A stretch of 64,000 nt of DNA. Source: Alcanivoracaceae bacterium (GTDB lineage Bacteria; Pseudomonadota; Gammaproteobacteria; Xanthomonadales; Marinicellaceae). The position numbers and the translations under genes are program-made. The stretch is taken from contig JADGEI010000002.1 of the NCBI GenBank assembly GCA_016744455.1, positions 159,024 to 223,023 of the forward strand, given 5' to 3'. Each line of letters opens with the position of its first letter. Position 1 is the first letter of the stretch. Below are positions 33,941 to 44,633 of this stretch, one piece after another. Under the pieces are notes generated by a model. The model was not told where the DNA came from, ran no database searches, and was given only the letters and a program-made list of their open reading frames with translations.

Positions 33941-35269
33941 TTAATTGATAACGCCAATCTGAATGTAATTAAACCCATGTTGTTTCATTTGGGTTTTTTC
34001 AAATTGATTTCTGCCATCAAAAAATAAATTGGTTTTTAAAAGTTTTTTTATTTTTTTAAAATCAGGGCTGCGAAACTCTTGCCATTCAGTGATTAACACA
34101 AGGGCATCAGCATTGTTTAAAACGTGGTATTTGTCATCAGCATAACAAATATTTGGGTTGTTCGACAAATAGTGTGATTCGGCTTGTTTTCGGGCCTGAG
34201 GATCAAATGCTCGTACTTTTGCGCCACGATTTGTTAATTCATTAATAACTATAATTGCAGGAGCTTGACGCATATCATCGGTACCTGGTTTGAAAGACAA
34301 CCCCCAAATGGCAAAAGTTTTTCCCGTAAGATCGTTACCAAAATGTTTAACAATTTTCTTGACCAACACCTGTTTTTGTTGATTGTTGACTGTTTCGACA
34401 GCATTAAGCAAAAGTGGGTTGTAGTCTAGATCATTGGCTGTTTTTACCAATGCTTGCACGTCTTTAGGGAAACAACTGCCACCATAGCCGCAGCCAGGAT
34501 AAATAAAACTGGTGCCAATTCTGTTGTCACTGCCAATACCCTTTCTGACTTTGTTGACATCTGCCCCCACAAGCTCACAGATGTTAGAGATTTCATTGAT
34601 GAAAGATATTTTTGTTGCCAGCATGGCATTTGCTGCATACTTTGTCATTTCCGCACTACGAACATCCATGGCAATAAAACGATCATTATTTTTCATGAAA
34701 GGAGCATAAAGCTCACGCAAAACACTAAGTGCTTGTTTACTATCTGATCCAACAATTACACGGTCAGGCGACAAAAAATCAGCAATTGCATCTCCTTCTT
34801 TTAAAAATTCAGGATTACTAACAACATCAAAATCAATACCAGATTTTCTCATATCGAGTTGTGTTTGAATACTGTTTTTTACGAGGTCAGCAGTACCAAC
34901 AGGAACAGTTGATTTATCAACAATTACGGTATAGTGGCCTAGATAATCCCCAATATTTTTCGCCACAGATAATACTTGTTTTAAGTCTGCACTGCCATCA
35001 TCTCCCATAGGGGTCCCTACGGCGATAATAATAACATCAACACCATGTATTGATTGGGCTATAGTAGATGAAAACGTTAAAGAATTGTTTTTGAGACTGG
35101 CATGAACTATTCTTTCTAAACCTGGCTCATAAATGGGCATTATTCCATTTTTTAAATTGGCAATTTTTTCTACATTATTATCAATACAGGTTACTTTGTT
35201 CCCCATCTGAGCAAAACATGCACCACTAACAAGTCCAACATACCCTGTACCGATAACAAGAATTTCCAT
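33941..35269 (-). CDS. ugd: UDP-glucose 6-dehydrogenase
   Basis: This 442-residue enzyme oxidises UDP-glucose to UDP-glucuronate with 2 NAD+, for exopolysaccharide or lipopolysaccharide. Motifs are GTGYVGLVSGACFAQMG at the N-terminus, the catalytic Cys in YPGCGYGGSCFPKD (about residue 265), the catalytic Lys in AANAMLATKISFINE, and C-terminal Rossmann motif AIWGLSFKPGTDDMR. It starts 12 bases after fba and ends the pgk-fba-ugd operon, an unusual link between glycolysis and sugar-nucleotide supply. No other polysaccharide genes are nearby. Confidence 0.95.
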   Translation of the reverse strand: MEILVIGTGYVGLVSGACFAQMGNKVTCIDNNVEKIANLKNGIMPIYEPGLERIVHASLKNNSLTFSSTIAQSIHGVDVIIIAVGTPMGDDGSADLKQVLSVAKNIGDYLGHYTVIVDKSTVPVGTADLVKNSIQTQLDMRKSGIDFDVVSNPEFLKEGDAIADFLSPDRVIVGSDSKQALSVLRELYAPFMKNNDRFIAMDVRSAEMTKYAANAMLATKISFINEISNICELVGADVNKVRKGIGSDNRIGTSFIYPGCGYGGSCFPKDVQALVKTANDLDYNPLLLNAVETVNNQQKQVLVKKIVKHFGNDLTGKTFAIWGLSFKPGTDDMRQAPAIIVINELTNRGAKVRAFDPQARKQAESHYLSNNPNICYADDKYHVLNNADALVLITEWQEFRSPDFKKIKKLLKTNLFFDGRNQFEKTQMKQHGFNYIQIGVIN

Positions 35270-35281
35270 TGTTGTTTTTAG

Positions 35282-36301
35282 CTAGGAGCCTTCCATATTT
35301 GTTGTGTATTTACCTAATGTTGCCATACCGTTCATACGTGCACGGTGAGCGAGTTCTTGCTGAGCTGCAGTGTGATTGTCATCTGGGTTTTCTCCCCAAA
35401 CCTTTAGCGCACTTGCTTGTAAAGCCCGACCATAAGAAAAACTTAAGGCCCAAGGAAGAGAACCCATCATGTTCATTTCATTTAAATGTTGAGTGGCTTC
35501 AAGTTCGCTTTGACCACCTGATAAAAAGACAATTCCAGCTAAACTTGCAGGTACTGAATTTAACAAGCAACTAATCGTAGCCTCAGCCACGTCTTCAATA
35601 CTAGCCTGTTCCTTAGATTTATCGCCAGCGACAACCATTGATGCTTTTAAAATTGTTCCTTCGAGTAAAACATCTTGCTCATACAGATGAGTGAACAAAG
35701 TTTTTAAAGTTAATTCACTAACATCATAACAGGTATCAATATCGTGTGATCCTGTCATCAAGACTTCTGGTTCAACAATGGGAACTATGCCCGCTTCTTG
35801 ACACAAGGCAGCATAACGAGCTAGTGCATGGCAGTTAGCTTCAATGTTTGCATTAGATGGCGTATCATCGGTTATGGTAATAACAGCACGCCATTTGGCA
35901 AAACGCGCACCAAGTTCGGCATATTCTTTTATTCTAGCACGTAGCCCGTCTAACCCTTCAGTTATCAGTTCACCATCAAATCCAGCCATTGGATGTGCAC
36001 CAGTATCTACTTTAATTCCCGGGATAACACCGGCTTCATTCATCATATCTACGAATGACACTCCTTTTCGGCCTTTTTGCCTTAGCGTTTCATCAAAAAG
36101 TATTGCCCCAGAAATGTGTTCACCAATATCTGTTGTGGTTAATAACATGTCGCGGTAATTTCTACGGTTTTCTTCGTTACATTCAACACCAACAGAGTCT
36201 AATCTTTTGGCGATTGTGCCAGTGCTTTCGTCTATGGCCAATATGCCTTTTCCTGCTGCCACCATGGCAGCAGCAGTTTCTAATAACTGCTCTACGTTCA
36301 T
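35282..36301 (-). CDS. Fructose-bisphosphate aldolase, class I
   Basis: This 339-residue class I (Schiff-base) aldolase is of the animal/plant-like type. It shows GKGILAIDESTGTIAKRLDS near the N-terminus, IVPIVEPEVL, the Schiff-base Lys in EGTILKASMVV (about residue 223), and VFLSGGQSE. It cleaves fructose 1,6-bisphosphate to dihydroxyacetone phosphate and glyceraldehyde 3-phosphate without metal. It follows pgk by 19 bases in the same operon, the common proteobacterial pgk-fba order, where the aldolase is more often the class II enzyme. Confidence 0.95.
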   Translation of the reverse strand: MNVEQLLETAAAMVAAGKGILAIDESTGTIAKRLDSVGVECNEENRRNYRDMLLTTTDIGEHISGAILFDETLRQKGRKGVSFVDMMNEAGVIPGIKVDTGAHPMAGFDGELITEGLDGLRARIKEYAELGARFAKWRAVITITDDTPSNANIEANCHALARYAALCQEAGIVPIVEPEVLMTGSHDIDTCYDVSELTLKTLFTHLYEQDVLLEGTILKASMVVAGDKSKEQASIEDVAEATISCLLNSVPASLAGIVFLSGGQSELEATQHLNEMNMMGSLPWALSFSYGRALQASALKVWGENPDDNHTAAQQELAHRARMNGMATLGKYTTNMEGS

Positions 36302-36320
36302 TTGTTTTTCCCCTACGGAA

Positions 36321-37499
36321 TTATGAGTTATATCGTGATTCTAATATTTCAACAGCGGGTAGTTTATTCCCTTCTAAAAATTCTAGAAAGGCACCACCGC
36401 CTGTTGAAATATAAGAGATTTGGTTTTCTATATCGTATTTATCTATTGCAGCCAAGGTGTCACCACCACCAGCGATTGAAAACCCATCGCCTGCTGCAAT
36501 CCCTTCTGCTAGTATCTCTGTTCCATTGCCAAATTGATTGATTTCAAATACGCCAACAGGTCCATTCCATACAACAGTTCCTGCTTTTCTAGCCATATCA
36601 GCAAACTTGGCTGCAGTGGCTGGTCCAATGTCAAGTATCAAGTCATCATCTTCTACAGCATCGACAGGTTTTATAGTGGCTTCAGCAGATTCACAAAATT
36701 CTTTGGCGCAAACCACATCGGTTGGAACAGGTATTTCGCGTTCCTGGTCAATGGCTTGTTGCATTAATTGTTTGGCTTGATCAACTAAGTCAGGCTCATA
36801 TAATGACTTTCCAACATTGTATCCAGACGCAGCTATAAATGTATTGGCAATTCCACCACCAACTATTAATTGATCTACTTTTTTTGATAGGCTTTCTAAT
36901 ACTGTTAATTTGGTAGATACTTTTGAGCCTCCAACTATTGCCAACATGGGGCGAGCTGGATTTTCTAATGATTGTGTTAATGCTTCAAGCTCATTTGATA
37001 ATAATGGCCCAGCAACAGCAGTTGGAGCAAACTGAGCAACACCATAAGTTGAAGCTTGTTTTCTATGAGCCGTACCAAACGCATCCATTACAAAAACATC
37101 ACACAATTGTGCAATTTGTTTTGCCAACGTTTCGTCATTGGCTTTTTCACCAACATTAAATCTTACGTTTTCAAGTAAAACAAGTTGACCAGGTTTAACA
37201 TTAACACCAGTCAACCAATCATTAACTAGTTTGACTTCTTGATCTAATGCTTTGGTTAAATAATTTGCAACAGGTTTTAATGAAAATTCGTCTTCAAACT
37301 TACCTTCAGTCGGTCGACCTAAATGTGACATAACCATTACTGCTGCGCCCTTTTCTAGGGCATATTTTATAGTTGGTAAGGAAGCAAGTATTCTTTTGGC
37401 GCTTGTAACAGCGCCCTTTTTAATTGGTACATTTAAGTCTTGGCGAATTAATACACGCTTGTTTTTTAAATCTTGCTCTTGCAATTTTAATATTTTCAT
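36321..37499 (-). CDS. pgk: Phosphoglycerate kinase
   Basis: This 392-residue glycolytic kinase transfers phosphate from 1,3-bisphosphoglycerate to ADP. Motifs are [10 protein letters not shown] (about 19-28), [36 protein letters not shown] and the C-terminal GGGDTLAAI and [13 protein letters not shown]. The frame extends 18 codons upstream of ATG 37499, but those residues are not part of the family and overlap elaA; the ATG at 37499 gives the standard [16 protein letters not shown] start. It heads the pgk-fba-ugd operon. Confidence 0.96.
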   Translation of the reverse strand: MKILKLQEQDLKNKRVLIRQDLNVPIKKGAVTSAKRILASLPTIKYALEKGAAVMVMSHLGRPTEGKFEDEFSLKPVANYLTKALDQEVKLVNDWLTGVNVKPGQLVLLENVRFNVGEKANDETLAKQIAQLCDVFVMDAFGTAHRKQASTYGVAQFAPTAVAGPLLSNELEALTQSLENPARPMLAIVGGSKVSTKLTVLESLSKKVDQLIVGGGIANTFIAASGYNVGKSLYEPDLVDQAKQLMQQAIDQEREIPVPTDVVCAKEFCESAEATIKPVDAVEDDDLILDIGPATAAKFADMARKAGTVVWNGPVGVFEINQFGNGTEILAEGIAAGDGFSIAGGGDTLAAIDKYDIENQISYISTGGGAFLEFLEGNKLPAVEILESRYNS

Positions 37500-37545
37500 G
37501 ATTTTTTTAACTAACTTTAAAAAATTTAGGTGGAAGGATTTTATC

Positions 37546-37998
37546 TTAATCAACTAAAATTTGCATCTGTTCATGAGGAATATCATCTTCTAAGTAGAAT
37601 TTACCAGTGCTTTTAAAGCCCAATGATTGATAATAATCAGATAAATATGACTGTGCCGAAATTTCAATAGTATTTTGAGGAAAATGCTTTTGGCAATAAT
37701 TAATGCATGCTTTGATGATTTTTGTGGCCAGCTTATTGTTTCTGAAATTTTTAGCTACAACAATTCTACCTATGTAACAAGTCTTGTTATTTGCAGGTAT
37801 TATTCTTGCATAAGCGACGATAGCGTCACCCTGGGCACAATAAAAATGATGAGCCGTTTGATCAAGACCATCAATGTCTTGATAGGCACACTGTTGTTCA
37901 ACACAAAACACCTGTATACGTAGTGCTAAAATGCTATAAATTTCTTGGCTAGTAAGGTCTGAAAAAGGTTTATTGATTATTGAAAAAGAGTTTAACAT
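37546..37998 (-). CDS. elaA: ElaA-type GNAT acetyltransferase
   Basis: This 150-residue protein has the ElaA signatures [23 protein letters not shown] near the N-terminus, the [18 protein letters not shown] acetyl-CoA loop and a [10 protein letters not shown]-terminus. The physiological substrate of ElaA is not established. It is upstream of pgk in the same direction with a 46-base gap, and its start region faces the divergent AsmA gene. Confidence 0.92.
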   Translation of the reverse strand: MLNSFSIINKPFSDLTSQEIYSILALRIQVFCVEQQCAYQDIDGLDQTAHHFYCAQGDAIVAYARIIPANNKTCYIGRIVVAKNFRNNKLATKIIKACINYCQKHFPQNTIEISAQSYLSDYYQSLGFKSTGKFYLEDDIPHEQMQILVD

Positions 37999-38065
37999 TT
38001 GTCACATTTATTTAACATCATGCATGTTATTCTATCACCAATATATTACAAAGACGGACAAAGTC

Positions 38066-40129
38066 ATGAAAAAATTAGTTAAGTGGGCAATAAAGATAGG
38101 GGTAACTTTAGTTTTATTGTTTGTGATTGCGGCATTTACTTTGCCTATGATTATCGACCCTAACGATTATAAAGACACCATTGAAAACAAGGTAAAAAAC
38201 ATAATAGGTCGACAAGTTCACCTTAATGGGACTATTGAATGGACTGTTTTTCCTTGGCTGGCTTTAACTTTTAATGATGTCAAGATAGAGAATGAAGAAG
38301 GTTTTAACGGTGAATCATTAGCAAAAATTAATAAATTATCTGCGGCTGTAAAAATCATTCCATTACTATCTAAAACGTTAGAAATAGGGCGCATTGAAGT
38401 AGACGATGCCCAATTCACTTTGCAGGTTAACAAGAAAGGGAACAGTAACTGGCAAAGTATTTTGACACATATACAAACGGCAAGTAACGAAGAACAAGAA
38501 AGCAGTAGCCAAGGTTCTAATAAGGTGAGTGTTGAAGGCATAGACTTGAAAAATATAGCAGTTAATTACACTGATTTACAATCCAAGACGGCTGCTATAA
38601 TTGAGCAATTAGAGCTAAAAACAGGTAAAATTACTGAGTCAAATCCACTTGATTTAAATGCTAGTATGCACCTTAAAACACCTGACACGGGTTTAGATGT
38701 GGGCATTACTGCAGAAATTGTAGTAAATAAATTAATGACTGGTTCAAAGATCGTAGCAGAAATTATGGATTTAACTATAAATGGTAAAATGAATGCTGAA
38801 AGCAGTTTGCCATTGACAGTGTCATTAAAGAAAAAAGGCATTGTTGACTTAGCTAAGGATAGCTTGAGTTTACCTGAAGTTTTAATAAAGTTAGATAATG
38901 CAGAAATAACGTCAAACTTACATGGGAAAAATTTATTTAAATCAAATATGTTGTTAACGGGAGATTATCAATTAGGTTCTTTTGACATGAATGAGTTTTT
39001 AAAAAAACTAACAGGGGCTTATTTTGTTACAGATGATAGTTTTAGCGGTTTTTCAAGTTCAGGAAGTTGGTCAATGGTTGGCAATAAGTTTAATTTGAAG
39101 CAATTTAATGTTATGTTTTCGGAAACTAAATTGACAGGTAGTGCAGAGATTAAAAACCTGGATAACATGTCAGGCACATTTAGCATGCATATGAATAAAT
39201 TTAATATAGATGCCTTTATGGGTGACGAAGAAACAGCGGGAAATAGCTCAGATACTAATGAGGTAGAGATAGATTTTGGTCATTTAAAAGGCAATCTGAC
39301 TATAGGCCAATTGTTAGTCAGTGGCACACAAGTGGAAAACCTCAATATTTTAGTTAATACAAATGGTTCAAAGATGGTGCTTTCGCCTATAAAAGCGGAC
39401 TTTTATAAAGGTTTATTAGTAACAGCAATAAAAGTTGACACAAAAGCCAAAAGTAATAAAGTCATTATAGAACATAACATGGATAAAATTCATGCAGGAC
39501 CTTTATTAACTGATTTGTCTGGTAGTCAATTATTAACAGGTATAGGTGATTTAGATGCAGATTTAAAAATAGACAAACCATTTAGTGATATACCTCTAAA
39601 AACAGCACATGGTTCTATTCATTATACCTTGACAGATGGTGCTATTTATGGTGTCAATGTGTTTGGAATAATTCAAAAGGGTTTAAGCCTTTTGTATCCA
39701 GAGATAACTGAAGAAATTGAAAAAGGTGAAAAGAAAACAAGTTTTGCTTTGATGCAAATAGATGCCGATATTAATCAGGGGGTATTGACTACCAATACAT
39801 TAAGAATTGAATCGCCCTTTATAGAAGTTGGGGGAGATATAGAAATTGATTTAGTTAATATGACCATAGTTGGCACAATTGAACCTATGCTTTTGGATAT
39901 TCCTGAACAGTTGGTTTCAGAAAAATATAAGAAATTACTTAATTTACCAATTCCTGTAAGTCTTAGCGGCTCATTGTTGGAACCCAAAGTTAGTATTGAC
40001 GTTAAAAAATTAATACTGGCGACTCAAAAACAACGTATTGATGATGAAAAGGAAAAGCTCAAAGGTAAATTATTAGACTCTCTTTTTGGTAAGAAGAAGG
40101 CTAAAGAAGACAATAGCTCGCTAGATTAA
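38066..40129 (+). CDS. AsmA family protein
   Basis: This 687-residue envelope protein has one N-terminal membrane helix (MKKLVKWAIKIGVTLVLLF) followed by a long periplasmic region with AsmA N-terminal domain features (IIDPNDYKDTIENKVKNIIGRQVHLNG, split here as IIDPNDYKD and GRQVHLNG) and the C-terminal AsmA_2 repeat. AsmA-like proteins are thought to carry phospholipids across the periplasm or affect outer-membrane assembly. The start is ATG 38066; the open frame back to 37973 adds residues with no family match and overlaps elaA. It has a GGACAAAG ribosome-binding region. Confidence 0.88.
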   Translation: MKKLVKWAIKIGVTLVLLFVIAAFTLPMIIDPNDYKDTIENKVKNIIGRQVHLNGTIEWTVFPWLALTFNDVKIENEEGFNGESLAKINKLSAAVKIIPLLSKTLEIGRIEVDDAQFTLQVNKKGNSNWQSILTHIQTASNEEQESSSQGSNKVSVEGIDLKNIAVNYTDLQSKTAAIIEQLELKTGKITESNPLDLNASMHLKTPDTGLDVGITAEIVVNKLMTGSKIVAEIMDLTINGKMNAESSLPLTVSLKKKGIVDLAKDSLSLPEVLIKLDNAEITSNLHGKNLFKSNMLLTGDYQLGSFDMNEFLKKLTGAYFVTDDSFSGFSSSGSWSMVGNKFNLKQFNVMFSETKLTGSAEIKNLDNMSGTFSMHMNKFNIDAFMGDEETAGNSSDTNEVEIDFGHLKGNLTIGQLLVSGTQVENLNILVNTNGSKMVLSPIKADFYKGLLVTAIKVDTKAKSNKVIIEHNMDKIHAGPLLTDLSGSQLLTGIGDLDADLKIDKPFSDIPLKTAHGSIHYTLTDGAIYGVNVFGIIQKGLSLLYPEITEEIEKGEKKTSFALMQIDADINQGVLTTNTLRIESPFIEVGGDIEIDLVNMTIVGTIEPMLLDIPEQLVSEKYKKLLNLPIPVSLSGSLLEPKVSIDVKKLILATQKQRIDDEKEKLKGKLLDSLFGKKKAKEDNSSLD

Positions 40130-40211
40130 ATAAACTATAGACTGTCTTATAGTGATAGAAAACAATTTGTCAGCTATTGCAATTTGTTTTATATAACACT
40201 ATATATCATTG

Positions 40212-40847
40212 ATGCGTTTATTATTAGTGGTAACTCTATTTTTTCTAGTGGCCTGTAGCCAAGAACCAGCCCCTGTAAAAAAGGTGTTGGAAAACAATGC
40301 TACATTCACTATTCTGGCACTTGGTGATTCTTTAACAGAGGGGTTAGGGGTTGCAGAAAGTGAAAATTATCCTTCTAAACTACAACGGTTATTACCTGCC
40401 CATATTAAGGTAATAAATGCTGGGTTAAGTGGTGAAACTTCAACAGGTTTGTTGAATCGTTTAGATTGGGTATTGAAACAAAAACCAGATTTAACCATCC
40501 TCACTATTGGCGCCAATGATGCCATGCGAGCATTGCCATTAGAATTAACTGCCAGTAATATTGATGAAATTATTAGTAGAATAAAGCAATCAGGATCGGC
40601 AGTTATTTTATCTGGTATGGAGATATACAACAATCTTGGTGCAAATTATGTTAAAGAATTTAAAAATATTTATCCAAAATTGGCGGATAAACATAACCTT
40701 GATTTAATTCCGTTTTTCTTACAACATATCGCTGGCAAAGCTAAATACAATCAAAACGATGGCTTGCACCCCAATGCTCAAGGCTATCAAATCATTGTTG
40801 AAAAAAATATTTTACCCGTCGTCAGCAACTATTTGGATCAATTATGA
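40212..40847 (+). CDS. tesA: TesA-like arylesterase/thioesterase, lipoprotein
   Basis: This SGNH hydrolase of 211 residues has GDSLTEG (catalytic Ser, block I), GLSGETS (block II), IGANDAM (block III) and DGLHPNAQGY (catalytic Asp/His, block V). The N-terminus MRLLLVVTLFFLVACSQ is a lipoprotein signal with lipobox LVAC, so it is probably membrane-attached rather than free periplasmic as in Escherichia coli. ATG 40212 is preferred to the TTG one codon earlier. The next gene, ybbA, overlaps by four bases; tesA beside ybbA-ybbP is a conserved neighbourhood. Confidence 0.92.
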   Translation: MRLLLVVTLFFLVACSQEPAPVKKVLENNATFTILALGDSLTEGLGVAESENYPSKLQRLLPAHIKVINAGLSGETSTGLLNRLDWVLKQKPDLTILTIGANDAMRALPLELTASNIDEIISRIKQSGSAVILSGMEIYNNLGANYVKEFKNIYPKLADKHNLDLIPFFLQHIAGKAKYNQNDGLHPNAQGYQIIVEKNILPVVSNYLDQL

Positions 40848-41506
40848 GTTCACTTCTTTCAGCCAATAATATTAATAAATCATTTTCTCTAGAAGATAGA
40901 GTCATCCATGTTTTAAAAAACATTTCACTGACAATAGAACCAGCAGAATTTGTCGCGATAATGGGTAAATCAGGATCAGGAAAATCAACTCTGATAAGTA
41001 TTCTGGCGGGTTTAGATACTCCTGATTCTGGGCAAGTGTTCCTTGCTAATGAAGAGATTTCTAATTTGTCAGAAGATGCTTTGGCACTTAAAAGGCAAGC
41101 TGACATCAGTTTTGTGTTTCAATCTTTTCACCTGATACCAACTTTAACGGTTGCAGAAAATATTGGGTTCCCACTAAAATTAAGTGGAAATCATTCTGAA
41201 GAAACCGTTAATGAGTTACTGCAAAAGGTAGAATTAATGCATCGAAGAAACTCTTTTCCTCATCAATTGTCGGGTGGGGAAAAACAACGAACAGCTATTG
41301 CTCGGGCACTGATTACTCAGCCTAAGATATTGTTTGCAGATGAGCCAACAGGAAATTTAGATGAAAAAAATGCCGAAAGCATTTTACAAATATTAATTGA
41401 TTTACAACAAGAGTTTAATACAGCCTTAGTTATTGTGACACATGATCCAGCTTTGGCAAAAATAGCAAATCGAACCATTAATATTGTTGATGGTTTTGTT
41501 GTATGA
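40844..41506 (+). CDS. ybbA: ABC transporter ATP-binding protein YbbA (LolD/MacB type)
   Basis: This 220-residue ATPase has Walker A GKSGSGKST, the Q loop FVFQSFHLIP, signature LSGGEKQR, Walker B ILFADEPTGNLD and H loop VTHDP. It belongs to the MacB/LolD/FtsX-associated type, which powers mechanotransmission rather than direct transport. It overlaps tesA and ybbP by four bases each (ATGA), so the three genes form one operon. Confidence 0.93.
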   Translation: MSSLLSANNINKSFSLEDRVIHVLKNISLTIEPAEFVAIMGKSGSGKSTLISILAGLDTPDSGQVFLANEEISNLSEDALALKRQADISFVFQSFHLIPTLTVAENIGFPLKLSGNHSEETVNELLQKVELMHRRNSFPHQLSGGEKQRTAIARALITQPKILFADEPTGNLDEKNAESILQILIDLQQEFNTALVIVTHDPALAKIANRTINIVDGFVV

Positions 41507-43977
41507 ATAAAATCGTTTGGCGAGAGTGGTTTAATAATAAGCTTTATCCATTATTATTTAGTCTTTGTATTGTTGTTTCAATGGGTGCATTTTTAACTCT
41601 AGACGCATTACAACAATCTGTAGATAACTACGTAGAGGACAATCAAAAACAAATCGTTGGTGGTGATATTGTGGTGACTCATAACCAGCAATTTAGTGAA
41701 AAACTTATCAACCGTGTTAATCAGCTAAGTAGTGATAATGTCGTGTACGATTACCAATTTAATACCATCGCTTATACCGAAAAAGACTCTTTATTGACTC
41801 GTGTTAAGGCGGTAACTTCTGCTTATCCGCTGTTTGGCGAATTGGTATTAAAGAACCCTAAAACCAATTGGCAATTAGGAACTGTTTTAGTTGAGCAACA
41901 GGTTTTGAGTTCACTAAACTTACACATTGGCGAACGTTTACAAATTGGCGAGGCCCATTTCGTTATTCATAATGAAATTATTACTGAACCAGATAGGCCA
42001 TTAACTGCTTTTGGATTTGGTGCAAGAGTCATAATGCATGAAGAAGATCTAGCCAAGACTCAACTAATGGGGCAAAAAAGCCGTATTAGTTACCGCATTG
42101 AAATCAAAACCAATGAAAAAGAAAAAGAGTCGTTATTAAGTGATTTATTAAGGCTAACAAAGCACACTAAAGTATCGGTTAAAACCGCAGAGCAATCAAA
42201 TACTTCAATATCAAATCTGAGTCAAAACTTTTTGGTGTTTTTAAAGTTGTTAGTTATAGCAGTTATCATATTGTCTGCAATTGGTATGATGAGTATTGTT
42301 AGTGCCTTTGTTGCAAAACAGAAAAACACCAATGCTATACGAGCAGCTTTAGGAGAAAAAAACACGGACATTATCAAATCTTATCGTAGTTTATTCTTAA
42401 TTATGGCTGTGTTTTCGGTGTTTTTTGCTTGGCTAACCAGTTTACTGGTAATTCATTTCGGAAATGAAGCCTTTATAGCTATCCTACCTAATACAATTGA
42501 ATTAAATATCACAATTATGAGCTTAGCAAAGGCATTGACTATATCACTGTCAATGACGTCTTTGATGATCTATTTATCCTTAAATGAAATAAGGCACATC
42601 AAGCCTGTTGCAGTACTTCATCAACATCAAAATGCAAATTTAAATAGCAAAAAACCATGGTTTTGGTTCTTGTTTACAACAGGCGCTGTTTTATTGTTAC
42701 TTTATTCAGAGGTTAATGATATTAAACAAAGTTTGTTGATATTTACTGGTTTAGTGTTAATTTGGATAAGTTTTTCTCTTTTGACTAAAGGCTTAATGTG
42801 GCTGATTAAGTTTTTACTTGATAACAATGCCATAAAAAACTGGAAAATGAAATTAGCTCTTCAAAATATATTTAGAAAAGGTAATCACTCAAATTTGTTT
42901 ATTACAACTTTGTCCATGACTACCATGATACTTGGTAGTATAACCGCTCTCGACCACTCCATTCAACAACAGCTTATCTCAACTTATCCGCAAGATGCTC
43001 CCAATTTTTTCCTTCTAGATGTACAAACTGAACAACAGCAAGAACTTGATAATTTGCTTGGGCAAAGCTTAACCTATTACCCTGTAATTCGTGCCCGAAT
43101 AGACTCTGTAAATGGTATTAAGGCGGAAGTGTTAAAAACAAAACTTGGACGCTACGACAATATCAGTCGTATGTTTAACCTCAGTTATGCCAACGAGTTA
43201 TTGACTACAGAAGCTTTACATGACAGCATTGAAAAAGAACAACTTTTTTCCGGAACTACAGGTAACGAACCTTTATCGATTTTAAGTAGTTTTGCAGAGT
43301 TTTTACAAGTGGGTCTAGGCGATGAAGTGGTGTTTAATGTGCAAGGTATAAAAATAAAGTCCACAATTACCAGTATTCGTAAGCGATTAAAAAAAGGGCC
43401 TTCACCCTTTTTCTATTTCATCTTCCCGCCTGAGGTGATGAAAGATGCGCCTCAAATTCGTTTTGCCACAGCAAAAATACCTGATAAGCAACGAGTTAAA
43501 ATGCAAACTCAAATTGCAAAATCTTTTCCAGGGATTACCACTTTAGATGGTGGGAGTATCGCAAAAAAACTTAAAGAGTTTGTTGATCAATTAAAGCAAT
43601 TGGTTCAGGTATTTACAGCCTTAAGTTTATTTGCGGGTTTATTAATTTTTGTGACTTCTTTGGTTTCTACATCACAAGACCGTTTGCGAGAAAGCTTTTA
43701 TTACCGAATGATGGGTATGGTTTCAAAAGACATGTTCAAACTGACTTTGATTGAGTTTCAATTTTTAGGGCTATTTGCCTTTGCTATTGGAGTATTTATC
43801 GCTAGCGTCATATCTAGCACTATTTGTATTCACTGGTTTTCTATAGATTTTATTTTTCCATGGCTAATTTTTAGTTATGCGTTAGCCATTAGTAGTGTAA
43901 CCCTTTTAGCTATCAGTATAATCTATAATAAACACGTTAAAAATACTAAAGTCGTAGAATATCTAGCCAGCGAGTAG
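41503..43977 (+). CDS. ybbP: FtsX-like ABC permease YbbP
   Basis: This 824-residue integral-membrane permease has an N-terminal helix and MacB-like periplasmic domain (about 40-235), a first FtsX domain of three helices (about 240-360), further helices in the middle, a second periplasmic domain (about 490-690) and a C-terminal FtsX domain (about 695-815). The ten-helix double arrangement is that of YbbP. Together with YbbA it is thought to extract or move hydrophobic molecules in the envelope, and its link to the esterase TesA suggests lipid or ester substrates. Confidence 0.9.
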   Translation: MNKIVWREWFNNKLYPLLFSLCIVVSMGAFLTLDALQQSVDNYVEDNQKQIVGGDIVVTHNQQFSEKLINRVNQLSSDNVVYDYQFNTIAYTEKDSLLTRVKAVTSAYPLFGELVLKNPKTNWQLGTVLVEQQVLSSLNLHIGERLQIGEAHFVIHNEIITEPDRPLTAFGFGARVIMHEEDLAKTQLMGQKSRISYRIEIKTNEKEKESLLSDLLRLTKHTKVSVKTAEQSNTSISNLSQNFLVFLKLLVIAVIILSAIGMMSIVSAFVAKQKNTNAIRAALGEKNTDIIKSYRSLFLIMAVFSVFFAWLTSLLVIHFGNEAFIAILPNTIELNITIMSLAKALTISLSMTSLMIYLSLNEIRHIKPVAVLHQHQNANLNSKKPWFWFLFTTGAVLLLLYSEVNDIKQSLLIFTGLVLIWISFSLLTKGLMWLIKFLLDNNAIKNWKMKLALQNIFRKGNHSNLFITTLSMTTMILGSITALDHSIQQQLISTYPQDAPNFFLLDVQTEQQQELDNLLGQSLTYYPVIRARIDSVNGIKAEVLKTKLGRYDNISRMFNLSYANELLTTEALHDSIEKEQLFSGTTGNEPLSILSSFAEFLQVGLGDEVVFNVQGIKIKSTITSIRKRLKKGPSPFFYFIFPPEVMKDAPQIRFATAKIPDKQRVKMQTQIAKSFPGITTLDGGSIAKKLKEFVDQLKQLVQVFTALSLFAGLLIFVTSLVSTSQDRLRESFYYRMMGMVSKDMFKLTLIEFQFLGLFAFAIGVFIASVISSTICIHWFSIDFIFPWLIFSYALAISSVTLLAISIIYNKHVKNTKVVEYLASE

Positions 43978-44050
43978 CAGTTAAAACAGGTAGAATAAAA
44001 AGCACAGTTAGTGCAATTCCCCATTGTTTTTTTGTTTACGATTTATCTAC

Positions 44051-44578
44051 TTAACTTAACTCACAAATTTCACAACCAAAAAACATACTATGCATCCAAC
44101 AACCAACACAAAAACCCAAAACAGCTTCTAACCAAGTAAGACCAAAACAAATCCCAAGGACACTAAGCATCCAAATGTCAGGAAGCTCAAGTAACCTAAA
44201 TGCCAAACAAGTAACGCCAAGTATAGAACCAAGCACCCAAGCAAAACGTTTAGGCTTCGTGGGTTTCCAAAGAGGTTTAATTTTCATGGTGATGGCTGTT
44301 CCTAATAATCCAGCAGGGCTTAGTGGTGTGAGCCCAAAAAGTGCTGCGACAGTCATATCAAAAATGACAAAAGGCCCAACATAGAGGATAGGATCAAGTT
44401 CAGGACTATAAATAATAATTACCATTGTTACAAATGATAATATGTTTAGTAAACCTGCCCTGGCTCGGGTGGCAACTTCATTAATTCTTAAACCACTTTC
44501 ACCAGAGATATTCTGCCCCATCGCAAAAACAGGGGTGGTTAAAAAGGTATGGTATTTGTTGGTATCTAAATGGTTCAT
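44051..44578 (-). CDS. DUF4395 family membrane protein
   Basis: This 175-residue protein has about four helices and the typical DUF4395 end, ALGFC-like AVLGFCVGCWM followed here by FFGCEIC. The N-terminal part (NISGESGLRINEVATRARAGLL) also fits the family. DUF4395 proteins have no established role; the conserved Cys pair hints at metal or redox chemistry. It is the last gene of a minus-strand run from ftsB and is convergent with ybbP. Confidence 0.75.
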   Translation of the reverse strand: MNHLDTNKYHTFLTTPVFAMGQNISGESGLRINEVATRARAGLLNILSFVTMVIIIYSPELDPILYVGPFVIFDMTVAALFGLTPLSPAGLLGTAITMKIKPLWKPTKPKRFAWVLGSILGVTCLAFRLLELPDIWMLSVLGICFGLTWLEAVLGFCVGCWMHSMFFGCEICELS

Positions 44579-44633
44579 GTTGGCCTTTAACTCTAAGAAA
44601 GCTTAGTTTATATTAGCTCGTGCTAATATGCAA